Numbered from the stretch's first letter, positions 1-7,526 are shown. The stretch is 46,643 nt of DNA from an uncultured Muribaculaceae bacterium (GCA_910586995.1 CAJUKZ010000014.1:1-46643); one strand, 5' to 3'. Program-made: numbers and translations. The notes: generated by a model not told the origin, from the letters alone.

Positions 1-50
1 GCACGACCTTGCCAAGGTCGGGGTCGCGGGTTCGAGTCCCGTTTTTCGCT
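1..50 (+). tRNA. tRNA-Gly(GCC), 5' part outside window
   Basis: This is the 3' part of a glycine tRNA, cut by the window edge. The anticodon arm with GCC is at about 8-16 (CTTGCCAAG). The T arm is at 26-42 with the TTCGAGT loop, and the 3' acceptor strand is at 43-49 with discriminator T at 50. No CCA is encoded. A tRNA-Leu follows 21 bases later, so the two are probably one transcript. Confidence 0.9.
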
Positions 51-71
51 CTAAGTTCTTAGCAACAATTT

Positions 72-155
72 GTCCGGGTGGTGGAATTGGTAGACACGCT
101 ACTTTGAGGGGGTAGTGGCCATTGGGCTGTGTGAGTTCGAATCTCATCTCGGACA
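72..155 (+). tRNA. tRNA-Leu(GAG)
   Basis: This is a complete class II tRNA. The acceptor strands GTCCGGG (72-78) and CTCGGAC (148-154) pair with one G-T wobble, with discriminator A at 155. The anticodon stem CTACT/GGTAG encloses the loop TTGAGGG, which gives anticodon GAG (Leu, CUC/CUU codons). A long variable arm follows, then a T arm with TTCGAAT. CCA is not encoded. A strong terminator hairpin follows immediately. Confidence 0.93.
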
Positions 156-161
156 CTTGAA

Positions 162-204
162 AAAAATCCGCAAGTAATTAGATTTTAATTATTTGCGGAT
201 TTTT
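162..204 (+). terminator. Intrinsic terminator after tRNA-Leu
   Basis: Two arms of about 19 bases (162-180 and 186-204) pair almost perfectly around a 5-base loop. The stem has a GC core (TCCGC/GCGGA) and runs into a T-rich tail. It ends the tRNA transcript. Confidence 0.85.
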
Positions 205-226
205 CTTTTTATATCTTTCAATTATA

Positions 227-244
227 GCGCCCCGTTAGGGGCGC
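227..244 (-). terminator. GC hairpin after cupin gene
   Basis: GCGCCCC and GGGGCGC pair perfectly around GTTA, 11 bases beyond the cupin stop codon. The T-run that follows on the minus strand is weak, so calling it a terminator is an inference. Confidence 0.5.
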
Positions 245-255
245 ATAGTAAACCA

Positions 256-597
256 CTATAGATAGTCTTCGCGATGAGGCGTAAACACATCTATTACTTC
301 CCCACCCTCTATCACTTCGAATGAATGAGGAGTATTCCCTGGGATTGCGTAGGTATCGCCTGGATGCATGATCACATCAAATTTTTCGTCTCCTTCAACA
401 ATCAACCTATACTCTCCGGAAATTACGTAACCGCATTGTTCGTGCGGATGACTGTGTAGTGTAGCAAAATTCCCTTTGACATAATTCATCTTTGTCACCA
501 TTGATTTCTCTCCTACGGCAAGCGAATCAAGATCAACTCCCTTGAATGTCTTTTTCAGCGCAGCTTCACGGCGCACAAAAACTTTCTTCTGCATCAT
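256..597 (-). CDS. Small cupin-domain protein
   Basis: This is a 113-residue single-domain cupin. Motif 1 is seen as HSHPHEQ followed by a GEYRL segment, and motif 2 as PGDTYAIPGNTPHSF, so the metal-binding His/Glu set is present. Small cupins of this type bind a metal and either sense or modify a small molecule; the substrate here cannot be told. It begins 8 bases after the stop of the MarR-GNAT gene and is probably co-transcribed with it from the promoter at 1591-1620. Two adjacent ATG codons (597, 594) could start it. There is no signal peptide, so it is cytoplasmic. Confidence 0.85.
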   Translation of the reverse strand: MMQKKVFVRREAALKKTFKGVDLDSLAVGEKSMVTKMNYVKGNFATLHSHPHEQCGYVISGEYRLIVEGDEKFDVIMHPGDTYAIPGNTPHSFEVIEGGEVIDVFTPHREDYL

Positions 598-605
598 ATT
601 ATTCT

Positions 606-1559
606 TTATATTGATAACTCCATCTGAATGTCGCCTCTGGCATATGCCGGATGGTATTCAGATAATTCCTTAAAGCCCAATTTACGGTAAAGCGCTATGG
701 CTGGCTTCAGACGTGTATTACTTTCAAGAAAAAGCATACGTCCACCTGATTCACGTGCTACTCTGATAGCGGCATCACAAAGCCTACGTCCTATTCCTTT
801 TCTCCGTATAGAACCGTCGACCGCAAGTTTTGCCAGTTCAAAATCATAAAGGGATTCCTGCGGCATCGGACATAATGCGCACACTCCTACAGGAAAACCG
901 TTGTATAAAGCAACGAATATGCGCCCACCTTTCTCAAGGATAAATTTTTCCGGATTTTCCAAAACCTCAATATCATGCGCTTCAAGTTCCCAATAAGATT
1001 CGATCCAGTTTCTATTGAGTTCATAGAATGCCTTCTTATATTTCGGTTGATATTCAACAATCTCTACCTCGGTACGCTCCCGCTGTTCTTTTATCAAGCG
1101 TACACGCTCTTTAATAGATTTACGGTCCAGAGCTTTCTCCCAATCAGCAATTGCAGACCATAGGTCATTGTCGCATTCAGATGATATCTGCTCTACAGCT
1201 CGTTCTACGTCCCGCAGTTGGACAATGAGTTCTTGCGAAATAGATTTGCCATAGTCGGTCAGTGTGATAAGATTGCAACGGCGATCCGCCACATCATCTA
1301 TAGTTGTGATAATTCCAGCTTCTGTCATTTCCTTTACAATAGTGCTGACTGATGGATGCGATTGTCCAATCTCCCTCGCTATCGATGTCACACTTTTGGG
1401 CTGTTCATCTGTGAGAGAATAAAAAACCGGAAACCATTTGGGCTTCATGTCAATACCATAAAGTCCATAAATACCAGCAGCGTCCCGCGTTAAGGTATCA
1501 GTAAGGATTCTCAACCTGCTACCTATTGCCATCTTTCCTGTACGTTCAAAAAAATCCAT
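606..1559 (-). CDS. MarR-type regulator fused to GNAT N-acetyltransferase
   Basis: The protein has 317 residues and two domains. Residues about 10-150 form a MarR-like winged helix (segment SIAREIGQSHPSVSTIVKEM, then a wing with DRR). Residues about 165-317 form a GNAT acetyltransferase with the acetyl-CoA loop RRKGIGRRL and the C-terminal ALYRKLGF segment. This architecture is a known bifunctional family, in which the regulator half controls transcription and the GNAT half acetylates an amine or protein. The substrate is unknown. The gene is followed at 8 bases by a cupin gene. A palindrome sits at the expected transcription start, which suggests autoregulation. Confidence 0.88.
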   Translation of the reverse strand: MDFFERTGKMAIGSRLRILTDTLTRDAAGIYGLYGIDMKPKWFPVFYSLTDEQPKSVTSIAREIGQSHPSVSTIVKEMTEAGIITTIDDVADRRCNLITLTDYGKSISQELIVQLRDVERAVEQISSECDNDLWSAIADWEKALDRKSIKERVRLIKEQRERTEVEIVEYQPKYKKAFYELNRNWIESYWELEAHDIEVLENPEKFILEKGGRIFVALYNGFPVGVCALCPMPQESLYDFELAKLAVDGSIRRKGIGRRLCDAAIRVARESGGRMLFLESNTRLKPAIALYRKLGFKELSEYHPAYARGDIQMELSI

Positions 1560-1576
1560 ATATCAGAATGTGATTA

Positions 1577-1590
1577 CGTAATTGATTACG
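1577..1590. promoter_or_regulatory. Candidate MarR operator (CGTAAT-TG-ATTACG)
   Basis: This is a perfect 6-base inverted repeat with a 2-base spacer. It lies between the -7 box (1591-1598) and the start codon (1559) of the MarR-GNAT gene, over the expected transcription start. A second copy of TGATTACG lies at 1571-1578, overlapping it. Autorepression is inferred from its position. Confidence 0.55.
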
Positions 1591-1620
1591 CAAATTTACA
1601 AATTTTTTACGAATTCCAAA
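1591..1620 (-). promoter_or_regulatory. Promoter of the MarR-GNAT/cupin operon
   Basis: On the minus strand TAAATTTG (1598-1591) fits the Bacteroidetes -7 consensus TAnnTTTG. TTTG (1620-1617) lies 18 bases upstream, close to the usual 19-21 spacing of the -33 element. Confidence 0.65.
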
Positions 1621-1689
1621 CACTCCAAGTCTGAATACCCGGTATATTACGAGTGATGCAGACCCGTACCGTTATTGCTAATAACAAAT

Positions 1690-1735
1690 ATACTACTCTG
1701 ATATTCCACAGATTAGTGCAATACCAGAGCAGTAT
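1690..1735 (-). terminator. Terminator-like hairpin after the Bcr/CflA exporter
   Basis: Two 16-base arms (1690-1705 and 1720-1735) lie 25 bases beyond the exporter's stop. In minus-strand RNA they pair along their full length, with two G-U wobbles. In plus-strand RNA those positions become A-C mismatches, so the fold favours the minus transcript. The T-run after it is short. Confidence 0.6.
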
Positions 1736-1759
1736 AAACAGAATATTACTTATAAATAT

Positions 1760-2929
1760 TTATTTACGTGAATACGAAATATAGGCAAATATAAAGGCAA
1801 CAATGCCACATATTCCAAGAAGAATAAGCGTAGTGGACATTATATTGCCTAATCCTACAAGTGGAGAAACAATGCTGCCTGACAGGAAGCCTACCGCGCC
1901 AAAGACAGCAGAGGCCGTGCCTATTGCCTTGCGCCCCTCGTCCATAGCCAGTGTTGTGGCGGAAGTGAAAATAAATCCGACTCCTACAAGCATGGTGAAT
2001 GTGAATATCTCGTATGGCCAGAACGATGGAATAAAGATATAGGATAGCACTTGCGACAACACTGATACCAGAATACCTGCAGCCCCGAAAAGCGAAGCAT
2101 TTTTCATCTGTCGGAACTTAAGCGATAGCCCTGAACCAATGCCTATGCCAAGCGCGTTGACACCAAAGATCAGAGCAAACTGTAGTTCGGAATAACCGAA
2201 ATAATTCTGCACAATGAATGATGCTGATGAAATATAGGAGAACAACACTCCGCAGGCAAACATATACATTACAGTGTAGATTACATAATACTTTAGCCGA
2301 AAAATCTCCGGGAACTTGCGAATAAGACTTGCAACCGTACCTTTGTAACGCACATCGGCAGAAAGCGACTCGCGAAAGACCATACACATTGCAAGAATCA
2401 CAACACCGATGCCAAATAAAATCCAGAAAATACCCTTCCATCCAACAGCTTCGGAGACAAGACCTCCGATTACAGGTGCAGTCACAGGTGCTATACCATT
2501 TATAGCACCTATTATGGCGAGCATTTTTGCCAATTCGCGCCCGGAACAACAATCAGTAGCAACAGAGCGCGACAGCACAAGGCCGCCAGAACCACCAAGC
2601 CCCTGCAGGAATCGACAAAAGTTGAAAAATTCAATAGTTGGAGAGAAAATCGAAGCAACTGTTGATGCCGAGAACAGTATCATGGATGCTACAAGCACTG
2701 GACGACGGCCATATTTATCGCTCAGGGGACCAAAGAAAATCTGCCCGACAGCGAGTCCAAGCATGCTTGTCGCAAGTCCCATCTGTACCTGCGAAACTGT
2801 GGTGTGAAAAATATCAGCCATTGATGGCAGCGTAGGCAGATACATATCGGTTACAAATGGTCCGAATGCCGATAGCATACCAAGAAATACAATAAGGAAA
2901 ATGTAATACCTCTTACTGAATTGAAACAT
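1760..2929 (-). CDS. MFS multidrug exporter, Bcr/CflA type (DHA1)
   Basis: With the start at 2929 the protein has 389 residues and about 12 membrane spans. It begins MFQFSKRYYIFLIVFLGM, and the TM1 segment FVTDMYLPTLP is typical of Bcr/CflA exporters. The loop motif GPLSDKYGRRPVL between TM2 and TM3 is the MFS signature. It is an inner-membrane drug-proton antiporter; the substrate cannot be told. The reading frame stays open to 2986, but the -7 box and an inverted repeat would then be coding, so 2929 is preferred. The gene is monocistronic, with terminator-like hairpins on both sides. Confidence 0.88.
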   Translation of the reverse strand: MFQFSKRYYIFLIVFLGMLSAFGPFVTDMYLPTLPSMADIFHTTVSQVQMGLATSMLGLAVGQIFFGPLSDKYGRRPVLVASMILFSASTVASIFSPTIEFFNFCRFLQGLGGSGGLVLSRSVATDCCSGRELAKMLAIIGAINGIAPVTAPVIGGLVSEAVGWKGIFWILFGIGVVILAMCMVFRESLSADVRYKGTVASLIRKFPEIFRLKYYVIYTVMYMFACGVLFSYISSASFIVQNYFGYSELQFALIFGVNALGIGIGSGLSLKFRQMKNASLFGAAGILVSVLSQVLSYIFIPSFWPYEIFTFTMLVGVGFIFTSATTLAMDEGRKAIGTASAVFGAVGFLSGSIVSPLVGLGNIMSTTLILLGICGIVAFIFAYISYSRK

Positions 2930-2950
2930 AATGATTGGAAAAAATTTTCG

Positions 2951-2958
2951 CAAAGTTA
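2951..2958 (-). promoter_or_regulatory. -7 promoter box of the Bcr/CflA exporter
   Basis: TAACTTTG on the minus strand matches TAnnTTTG and lies 21 bases upstream of the ATG at 2929. No TTTG is present at the normal -33 distance (the nearest is 25 bases upstream), which may mean activator or repressor control. Confidence 0.6.
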
Positions 2959-2962
2959 CCAA

Positions 2963-2989
2963 TTTTTGTATTTCAGGTGAATACAAAAA
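2963..2989. promoter_or_regulatory. Perfect inverted repeat in the exporter promoter
   Basis: TTTTTGTATT (2963-2972) and AATACAAAAA (2980-2989) form a perfect 10-base inverted repeat with a 7-base spacer. It begins 4 bases upstream of the -7 box and covers the -33 region. The geometry fits a dimeric repressor site, as is usual for drug exporters. The cognate regulator is not identified. Confidence 0.6.
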
Positions 2990-2992
2990 TGG

Positions 2993-3021
2993 GCCGGAAA
3001 CACTATCAAAGTATTTCCGGC
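2993..3021 (-). terminator. Terminator after the tannase-like gene
   Basis: GCCGGAAA and TTTCCGGC form an 8-base GC-rich stem. On the minus strand CCCATTTTTG follows. It ends 13 bases past the tannase-like gene and closes the five-gene operon upstream of it. Confidence 0.6.
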
Positions 3022-3034
3022 TGCATATTTATTT

Positions 3035-4567
3035 TTATTTCAGAGTATTGGAAATCCAATTAAAAAGATCATCAAGATTATAATCTCCCGAATGTGGTCG
3101 ATTCCACGGTAGGGCGAAATTCACGTTCTTCCCGGCATTCATCAATTTTGTAGCAAGATTCAGAGGTACAAGAAATGAAGTATCCCTATCCTTGGCTCCG
3201 TGGCGTATATACCAGTTGGGTGAGACTGTGGATTTGTCTGTTCCTATATAGTTCATAGGATTCATTATGGCAACTCTATCAACCATTTCCTTATCCAATT
3301 TCACACTTGATGAATGCAGTCTGTGCCGTAGGCTGAAGTCGGTAAAATTGGCTGCCTCGCCTCTGTCATCTCCGAAAACCTTATTTTCAGGAGATGGTGT
3401 ATCTATTATCACACCCATCTGATCAAATGCCGGTGGCGTTTTCAATGGTGTTTGCGAAGCTACATAGGTCAGATACTTGTCTATGTCGAGATCAGTTACA
3501 AAATCTGTCTTATTATTGAAGCGAGGCATATTTCCCTGCCCAAAAGACGGGGCTTGACGGCCGTCGCCCATAACAGGACGCTTGTTTCCAGCCCGATCAT
3601 TACGAGGACCGCCACCCATAGGGCCCGATTTGTCCTGATAGAAAGTGAAACCGATAGTATCCGGAATCTCGCAACCCTCTTGCAATGCCCGGTGAACAGA
3701 CTCCAATATAAAACCTTTCAAATATTCCTTATAATTATCTGCTGTAATTATATTCCCATTTTTATCTTTAAGTTGCAGGGAATTAATGTATTCAGGACAT
3801 TCTGCCGACAACTCATCCGAAATTTTCATCTGAGCATCATCCAAATGTCTTACACCTGCATTTGTGCATCCGTAAAGCCACTCATATTCCATGTCGGCAT
3901 GATTAAGATCTGTAATCGGGCAATAGCAGATAGCAGCAAAAACATCATCACGAGTATCCGCTGCGCCCATCTCCTTCAGATACACCTCATACTCTACGCT
4001 ATTGCCGGTAGCTCCAAGCAACGAAGACATCGCACCACCGGCACTTGTTCCATCTGTAAATATAAGTTCCGATTCGCCTGGAATAACATCATCATTAAAT
4101 CGAAGATAGCGCACGGCTGCTTTTAAATCAAGAAGGCCGTTGGGTGCAGTGCCCGTATAGACCGTCTTGCCATTCCGCTCTATTATCGAATTAGAACCTC
4201 TTGAGCCAGGTATGCAAACCACATAACCTTCTTTCAACGCACGCCCCGTGGCATCAGTTGGAGAGGGGGACTTGGCTGTAGATGCCATATATCCTCCGAC
4301 ATATGTGCGCAGGAGAATCGGAACTCGCGAAACACCGGCAAGCCGTTCCGGTACATAAATATTCAGAGTCTGATAGGTAGAGTCCTCTACGTTAGTAACA
4401 TAGAATATTCCCTCATATGCTTTATACTTGACTCGTTCTCCATCAGGCATTATAATCGATTGAGCAGTGAATTTTTCAGGATTAAACCTGAGGGGATCAG
4501 TCTGTGCCATAGTGCAAAATGATGCTCCAATTACAATCAAGGCAGTTGATAATATCTTATAATTCAT
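3035..4567 (-). CDS. Secreted subtype-B tannase-like serine esterase
   Basis: The protein has 510 residues. Residues 1-21 are a signal peptide ending ...FCTMAQ, so it is exported. It has an alpha/beta-hydrolase nucleophile elbow DGTSAGGAMSSLLGATG with Ser175. A C-terminal WYIRHGAKDRDTSF segment (Asp460/Asp462 candidates) and PHSGDY (His492) complete the triad. This set is characteristic of subtype-B tannases, which hydrolyse galloyl esters of plant tannins. The actual substrate is inferred. A Gly/Pro/Arg-rich stretch (about 312-350) interrupts the lid region. Its start overlaps the sirtuin stop by 4 bases, so it is the last gene of the sirtuin operon. A feruloyl-type esterase is the main alternative. 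Confidence 0.78.
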   Translation of the reverse strand: MNYKILSTALIVIGASFCTMAQTDPLRFNPEKFTAQSIIMPDGERVKYKAYEGIFYVTNVEDSTYQTLNIYVPERLAGVSRVPILLRTYVGGYMASTAKSPSPTDATGRALKEGYVVCIPGSRGSNSIIERNGKTVYTGTAPNGLLDLKAAVRYLRFNDDVIPGESELIFTDGTSAGGAMSSLLGATGNSVEYEVYLKEMGAADTRDDVFAAICYCPITDLNHADMEYEWLYGCTNAGVRHLDDAQMKISDELSAECPEYINSLQLKDKNGNIITADNYKEYLKGFILESVHRALQEGCEIPDTIGFTFYQDKSGPMGGGPRNDRAGNKRPVMGDGRQAPSFGQGNMPRFNNKTDFVTDLDIDKYLTYVASQTPLKTPPAFDQMGVIIDTPSPENKVFGDDRGEAANFTDFSLRHRLHSSSVKLDKEMVDRVAIMNPMNYIGTDKSTVSPNWYIRHGAKDRDTSFLVPLNLATKLMNAGKNVNFALPWNRPHSGDYNLDDLFNWISNTLK

Positions 4568-5415
4568 AACTTTTTATTTAGATCATTTATTACAACCTCC
4601 ATATTTTCAGTAAAAGCGATTGTTCGCGATGCAGTTTCCTGTGGGCCAGCCGGATACTCAGCATTCAGCCTTATCAGTGTTGCATCCGGATTACGGTATG
4701 TCACCTGTTCGAACGGATAGCGGATAATAGCCGGAGTATTGAATCCTATGCCCAATTCAAGAAGAACGACCACACCGTGGTCTGCATATCTGGCCATGAA
4801 GTCTTCATAGCGTCCGGCAGCCTTGCTCCATTCCTCATCCTGCACGAAATATTGATTTTTCCGGACATGCACATCCATGTTGCCGCCACAGACAGGACAT
4901 ACAGGCACATATTCTGGATCTACAGTGAGATCATGGCTATGTCTGACAATCGCTTCAACTGCTTTTTTATCTGAATAAACCTTTGGATGACAGCCAATCG
5001 CACATTGCATGAGTCCATAATCGCCCTGCACCTCAAAAATTTTATCCGGATCGAATCCGGCTTTCCTGAACTGGGCATCTACGTTAGTAGTTATTACAAA
5101 ATATCTTTTGTCCTTAACCAAATCAAACAATTCACGATAGAGCGGAAATGCATCCGGACGAAATCGGGCGTAATCTATATGCCGCGCCCAACGAGCCCAT
5201 CGCTGTTCTTCGGTAGGGAAATCATAAAAGCTGGATGTATATAAATCCGAAAAATCATATCTTGCAATATAATCGGCAAATTCCTTCCTGAAGCCAGATC
5301 CGGAATAATCAAGCCCGGCAGCGGCCGATAATCCTGCTCCTGCACCTATAACAATAGCTTCGGCATCAGCGAGTTTCTTACGCGACGATCTTATCCTTTC
5401 ATCAAAATTATTCAT
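4564..5415 (-). CDS. SirTM-class sirtuin, protein ADP-ribosyltransferase
   Basis: The protein has 283 residues. The NAD-binding segment GAGAGLSAAAGLDYSG (24-39) is present. The TTNVD motif carries Asn111, and where classical deacylase sirtuins have catalytic His there is Gln130 (EVQGDYG). Arg185 lies in VRKNQYF, and Cys138, Cys142, Cys173 and Cys176 make a zinc site. Asn, Gln and Arg at these places are the SirTM signature, a class that ADP-ribosylates proteins rather than deacylating them. Its stop overlaps the tannase start by 4 bases and its start overlaps the macrodomain stop by 8, so expression is coupled. The usual SirTM target, a lipoylated GcvH-L, is not encoded nearby. Confidence 0.87.
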   Translation of the reverse strand: MNNFDERIRSSRKKLADAEAIVIGAGAGLSAAAGLDYSGSGFRKEFADYIARYDFSDLYTSSFYDFPTEEQRWARWARHIDYARFRPDAFPLYRELFDLVKDKRYFVITTNVDAQFRKAGFDPDKIFEVQGDYGLMQCAIGCHPKVYSDKKAVEAIVRHSHDLTVDPEYVPVCPVCGGNMDVHVRKNQYFVQDEEWSKAAGRYEDFMARYADHGVVVLLELGIGFNTPAIIRYPFEQVTYRNPDATLIRLNAEYPAGPQETASRTIAFTENMEVVINDLNKKL

Positions 5416-6205
5416 AGCCTAATAATTTCTTATAGATTTCGTAATCGGAATCTTTAAATACGTTGAAAACGACTGAATCAATAGAGCTTGTAGTGTATGA
5501 TCTCAAATAATCCAAGACTGTAGCTACTGCAATCCCGGCAGCCTTATCAGGCGGAAAATGAAATTCTCCGGTCGAGATACAACAGAATGCTATCGATCGC
5601 AATCTTTTCTCATCTGCAAGGGTAAGACAATTCCGATAGCAATCAGCAAGCAACCGACAATCATTATCATCAGGATACCCAGTGTAAATTATTGGACCGA
5701 CGGTATGTATAACCCAACATGCAGGAAGATTATATCCACGTGTGATCTTGGCTTTCCCTGTTGGTTCATCATGCCCCTGCTGACGCATGATCCGCGCACA
5801 CTCCTCTCTCAATTCCATTCCTGCTGCTGAATGGATAGCATTATCAATACAGCGATGATGAGGGATGAAGCATCCAAGCATCTGCGAATTTGCTGCGTTT
5901 ACAATAGCATCAACCGACAAGCGTGTAATGTCGCCTTGCCATAGCCTAAGATGTGGATAAAGCGGAGAAGCGGGTATTGAAGCCAATGCCACAACACCTT
6001 TCTTTTCGCGCTGCCAGGCGAGTTCATCATCCTGAATAGCCATTATATCTTCAGGTAACGGGGATGGTGGCCTCACATTCATTAGCGAACGCAGCAAGTA
6101 GCGTTTCTCATCAATCCCATCAGGTATGGAAATCCGTGAATACTCAGGACGCTCCGCAAGGAGCACCCTGAGCAGACGGTCAAGATTTTTCACATCAGAA
6201 GTCAT
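5408..6205 (-). CDS. Zinc macrodomain protein-ADP-ribose hydrolase
   Basis: The start at 6205 gives 265 residues, the usual length of this family. A longer open frame to 6388 runs through the upstream gene and has no family-like sequence. Residues about 1-85 form the family's N-terminal helical region. The macrodomain follows, with GDITRLSVDAIVNAAN at 91-106 and the zinc motif GCFIPHHRC (Cys112, His117, Cys119). These enzymes remove ADP-ribose placed by SirTM sirtuins. Pairing with the SirTM gene immediately downstream (8-base overlap) is the known arrangement and makes a writer-eraser pair. Confidence 0.87.
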   Translation of the reverse strand: MTSDVKNLDRLLRVLLAERPEYSRISIPDGIDEKRYLLRSLMNVRPPSPLPEDIMAIQDDELAWQREKKGVVALASIPASPLYPHLRLWQGDITRLSVDAIVNAANSQMLGCFIPHHRCIDNAIHSAAGMELREECARIMRQQGHDEPTGKAKITRGYNLPACWVIHTVGPIIYTGYPDDNDCRLLADCYRNCLTLADEKRLRSIAFCCISTGEFHFPPDKAAGIAVATVLDYLRSYTTSSIDSVVFNVFKDSDYEIYKKLLGYE

Positions 6206-6602
6206 AGTGTATAAGTGTCGGCGGATTGGTCCTAAGGTCGAAATAATCGGCCGATTCAGCAGGAAGGCGCAGGTATACCAGATCCTTATAAGTCTTATAG
6301 AGATGAGGAAGCACCGGATTAGAGTCGAAGATCTCGCGCTGCACCTCGTCAGGGATCTCGAAATCAATTGTTCCGTTGATGCGGGCAAACTCCGCTCCTT
6401 TCAGATCAAGGATAGCCACATTCGGATTCGCTTTAAGTTGAGTATATACATCTTTTCGAGGAGATGTCGCGAAGTAGATTGAATTATTGTCTGCATCAAT
6501 CTTCATTATCTGAAAAATGCGCAGATGCGGCTTGTTATCTGCTGAGGTCGCAAAAGCCACTTCCTTATTCTTGTGGAATATCTCTAATAATTTCTTATCC
6601 AT
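6195..6602 (-). CDS. Pyridoxamine 5'-phosphate oxidase-like flavin split-barrel protein
   Basis: The protein has 135 residues with the split beta-barrel pattern of the PNPOx-like family: an N-terminal KEVAFATS strand, PHLRIFQIMKID, and a SIYFATSPRKDVYTQL segment for flavin phosphate contact. Such small proteins bind FMN or related cofactors and reduce diverse substrates; true pyridoxamine oxidase activity is unlikely at this size. It overlaps the macrodomain start by 11 bases and lies 8 bases after the NAD(P)-binding gene, so it is mid-operon. Its presence gives the ADP-ribosylation operon a redox flavour. Confidence 0.82.
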   Translation of the reverse strand: MDKKLLEIFHKNKEVAFATSADNKPHLRIFQIMKIDADNNSIYFATSPRKDVYTQLKANPNVAILDLKGAEFARINGTIDFEIPDEVQREIFDSNPVLPHLYKTYKDLVYLRLPAESADYFDLRTNPPTLIHYDF

Positions 6603-6610
6603 AGTTTTGC

Positions 6611-7282
6611 TTAATAACCAATTGTAAAACGTTCTTTGTGATGTGCCGGACTGGCAAGTTCATCTACCATAGCCTTGGCATAATCTTCTACTGAAATGAA
6701 ACTATTTCCATCCTTATCAAAAATCATGTCATCTTTGCCGAGACGGTAAACTCCAGTACGTTTGCCCGGACCATTTGCACCCATGTCGCCAAGATTTCCG
6801 GCAGGAGAGAAGAATACCCAATCGATGTCATTTTCTTTCATCAGTGTATTGAGGTAGAATTCACCGAGCGACTTAACACCGGGAACCCACGCCTCAGGTA
6901 AAGTTCCGGTGTCGATGAGGCGCACTCCGGGTTTCACAAACAATGTGCCAGCACCACCTACGATCAGCAGACGCTGTACTCCTGCTTTCTTGGCTGCTTC
7001 AAGAATCTTGGGATAGTTGGCCAGGGTGTCTTCATATATATTAGGGTTTGCCCAGCCAGGATTATACGCACTTATCACATTCTTAAAACCATGCAGACTC
7101 TCAGTCAAAGCTCTTTCATCAGAGACGTCGACTTTTTTTACGGTAAGGTCCGGATTCTTAACCTTTATCTTCTCCGGATGATTTACGAGTGCCTCAACCC
7201 TGTATCCACGGTCAAGAAGTTCACGAAGAATGGCGGAACCGACAAAGCCGCTTGCGCCAATTAGTACTACTTTATTATCCAT
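6611..7282 (-). CDS. NAD(P)-binding Rossmann protein (NmrA/SDR-atypical type)
   Basis: The protein has 223 residues, beginning MDNKVVLIGASGFVGSAIL with the dinucleotide loop GASGFVG. LLIVGGAGTLFV and the C-terminal SVEDYAKAMVDEL match the NAD(P)H-binding family often annotated as reductases or quinone-responsive proteins. It is cytoplasmic with unknown substrate. It is the first gene of a five-gene minus operon and stands divergent to an HxlR regulator, a layout common for HxlR-controlled electrophile and quinone defence. A weak -7 box (TAATTTTG, 7328-7321) lies upstream. Confidence 0.82.
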   Translation of the reverse strand: MDNKVVLIGASGFVGSAILRELLDRGYRVEALVNHPEKIKVKNPDLTVKKVDVSDERALTESLHGFKNVISAYNPGWANPNIYEDTLANYPKILEAAKKAGVQRLLIVGGAGTLFVKPGVRLIDTGTLPEAWVPGVKSLGEFYLNTLMKENDIDWVFFSPAGNLGDMGANGPGKRTGVYRLGKDDMIFDKDGNSFISVEDYAKAMVDELASPAHHKERFTIGY

Positions 7283-7304
7283 ATTCTTTTGTTTTTCAAA
7301 TTAC

Positions 7305-7313
7305 TATACTTAA
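7305..7313. promoter_or_regulatory. TATACTTAA site, copy 1 (candidate HxlR operator)
   Basis: This nonamer lies between the start codon of the NAD(P)-binding gene and a possible -7 box (7321-7328). The same nonamer occurs inside the promoter of the divergent hxlR-type gene at 7472-7480. Shared control by the HxlR protein is an inference. Confidence 0.35.
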
Positions 7314-7467
7314 TATACCCCAAAATTAGCCAAAAAGTTTAATGGTAATGCTTGGTGTAGTATATTGCTGTCAACTTACTTAAATGTTAGTAATGTTGAT
7401 TCTCAAAAAGATTTATACAGAGAGAATCGTCTATTATTAAAGTTTTTTAATATGATATCAGTTCGTA

Positions 7468-7499
7468 TTTGTATACTTAACTGCAATTTCTTACTTTTG
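7468..7499 (+). promoter_or_regulatory. Promoter of the HxlR regulator
   Basis: TTTG (7468-7471), a 20-base spacer and TACTTTTG (7492-7499) match the Bacteroidetes -33/-7 consensus. The start codon is 27 bases further on. The spacer contains the TATACTTAA nonamer (7472-7480), which suggests autoregulation. Confidence 0.72.
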
Positions 7500-7526
7500 C
7501 ATAGTAATATTGAATAACAGCGACGT

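Noticed and set aside
1..204. tRNA pair as an integration site of a mobile element
   Set aside because: No integrase, repeated tRNA end or other mobility gene is found in the window.
3452..4126. 224-residue plus-strand open frame
   Set aside because: It lies entirely opposite the tannase-like gene and has no domain or promoter. It is an antisense shadow.
4564..5415. SIR2 protein as an anti-phage effector (Thoeris or DSR type)
   Set aside because: The Asn/Gln/Arg active site, the zinc Cys set and the macrodomain partner identify the SirTM class. No TIR or other defence domains are present.
6206..6388. N-terminal extension of the macrodomain gene
   Set aside because: These 61 codons overlap the flavin split-barrel gene in another frame. 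The family length fits the ATG at 6205.
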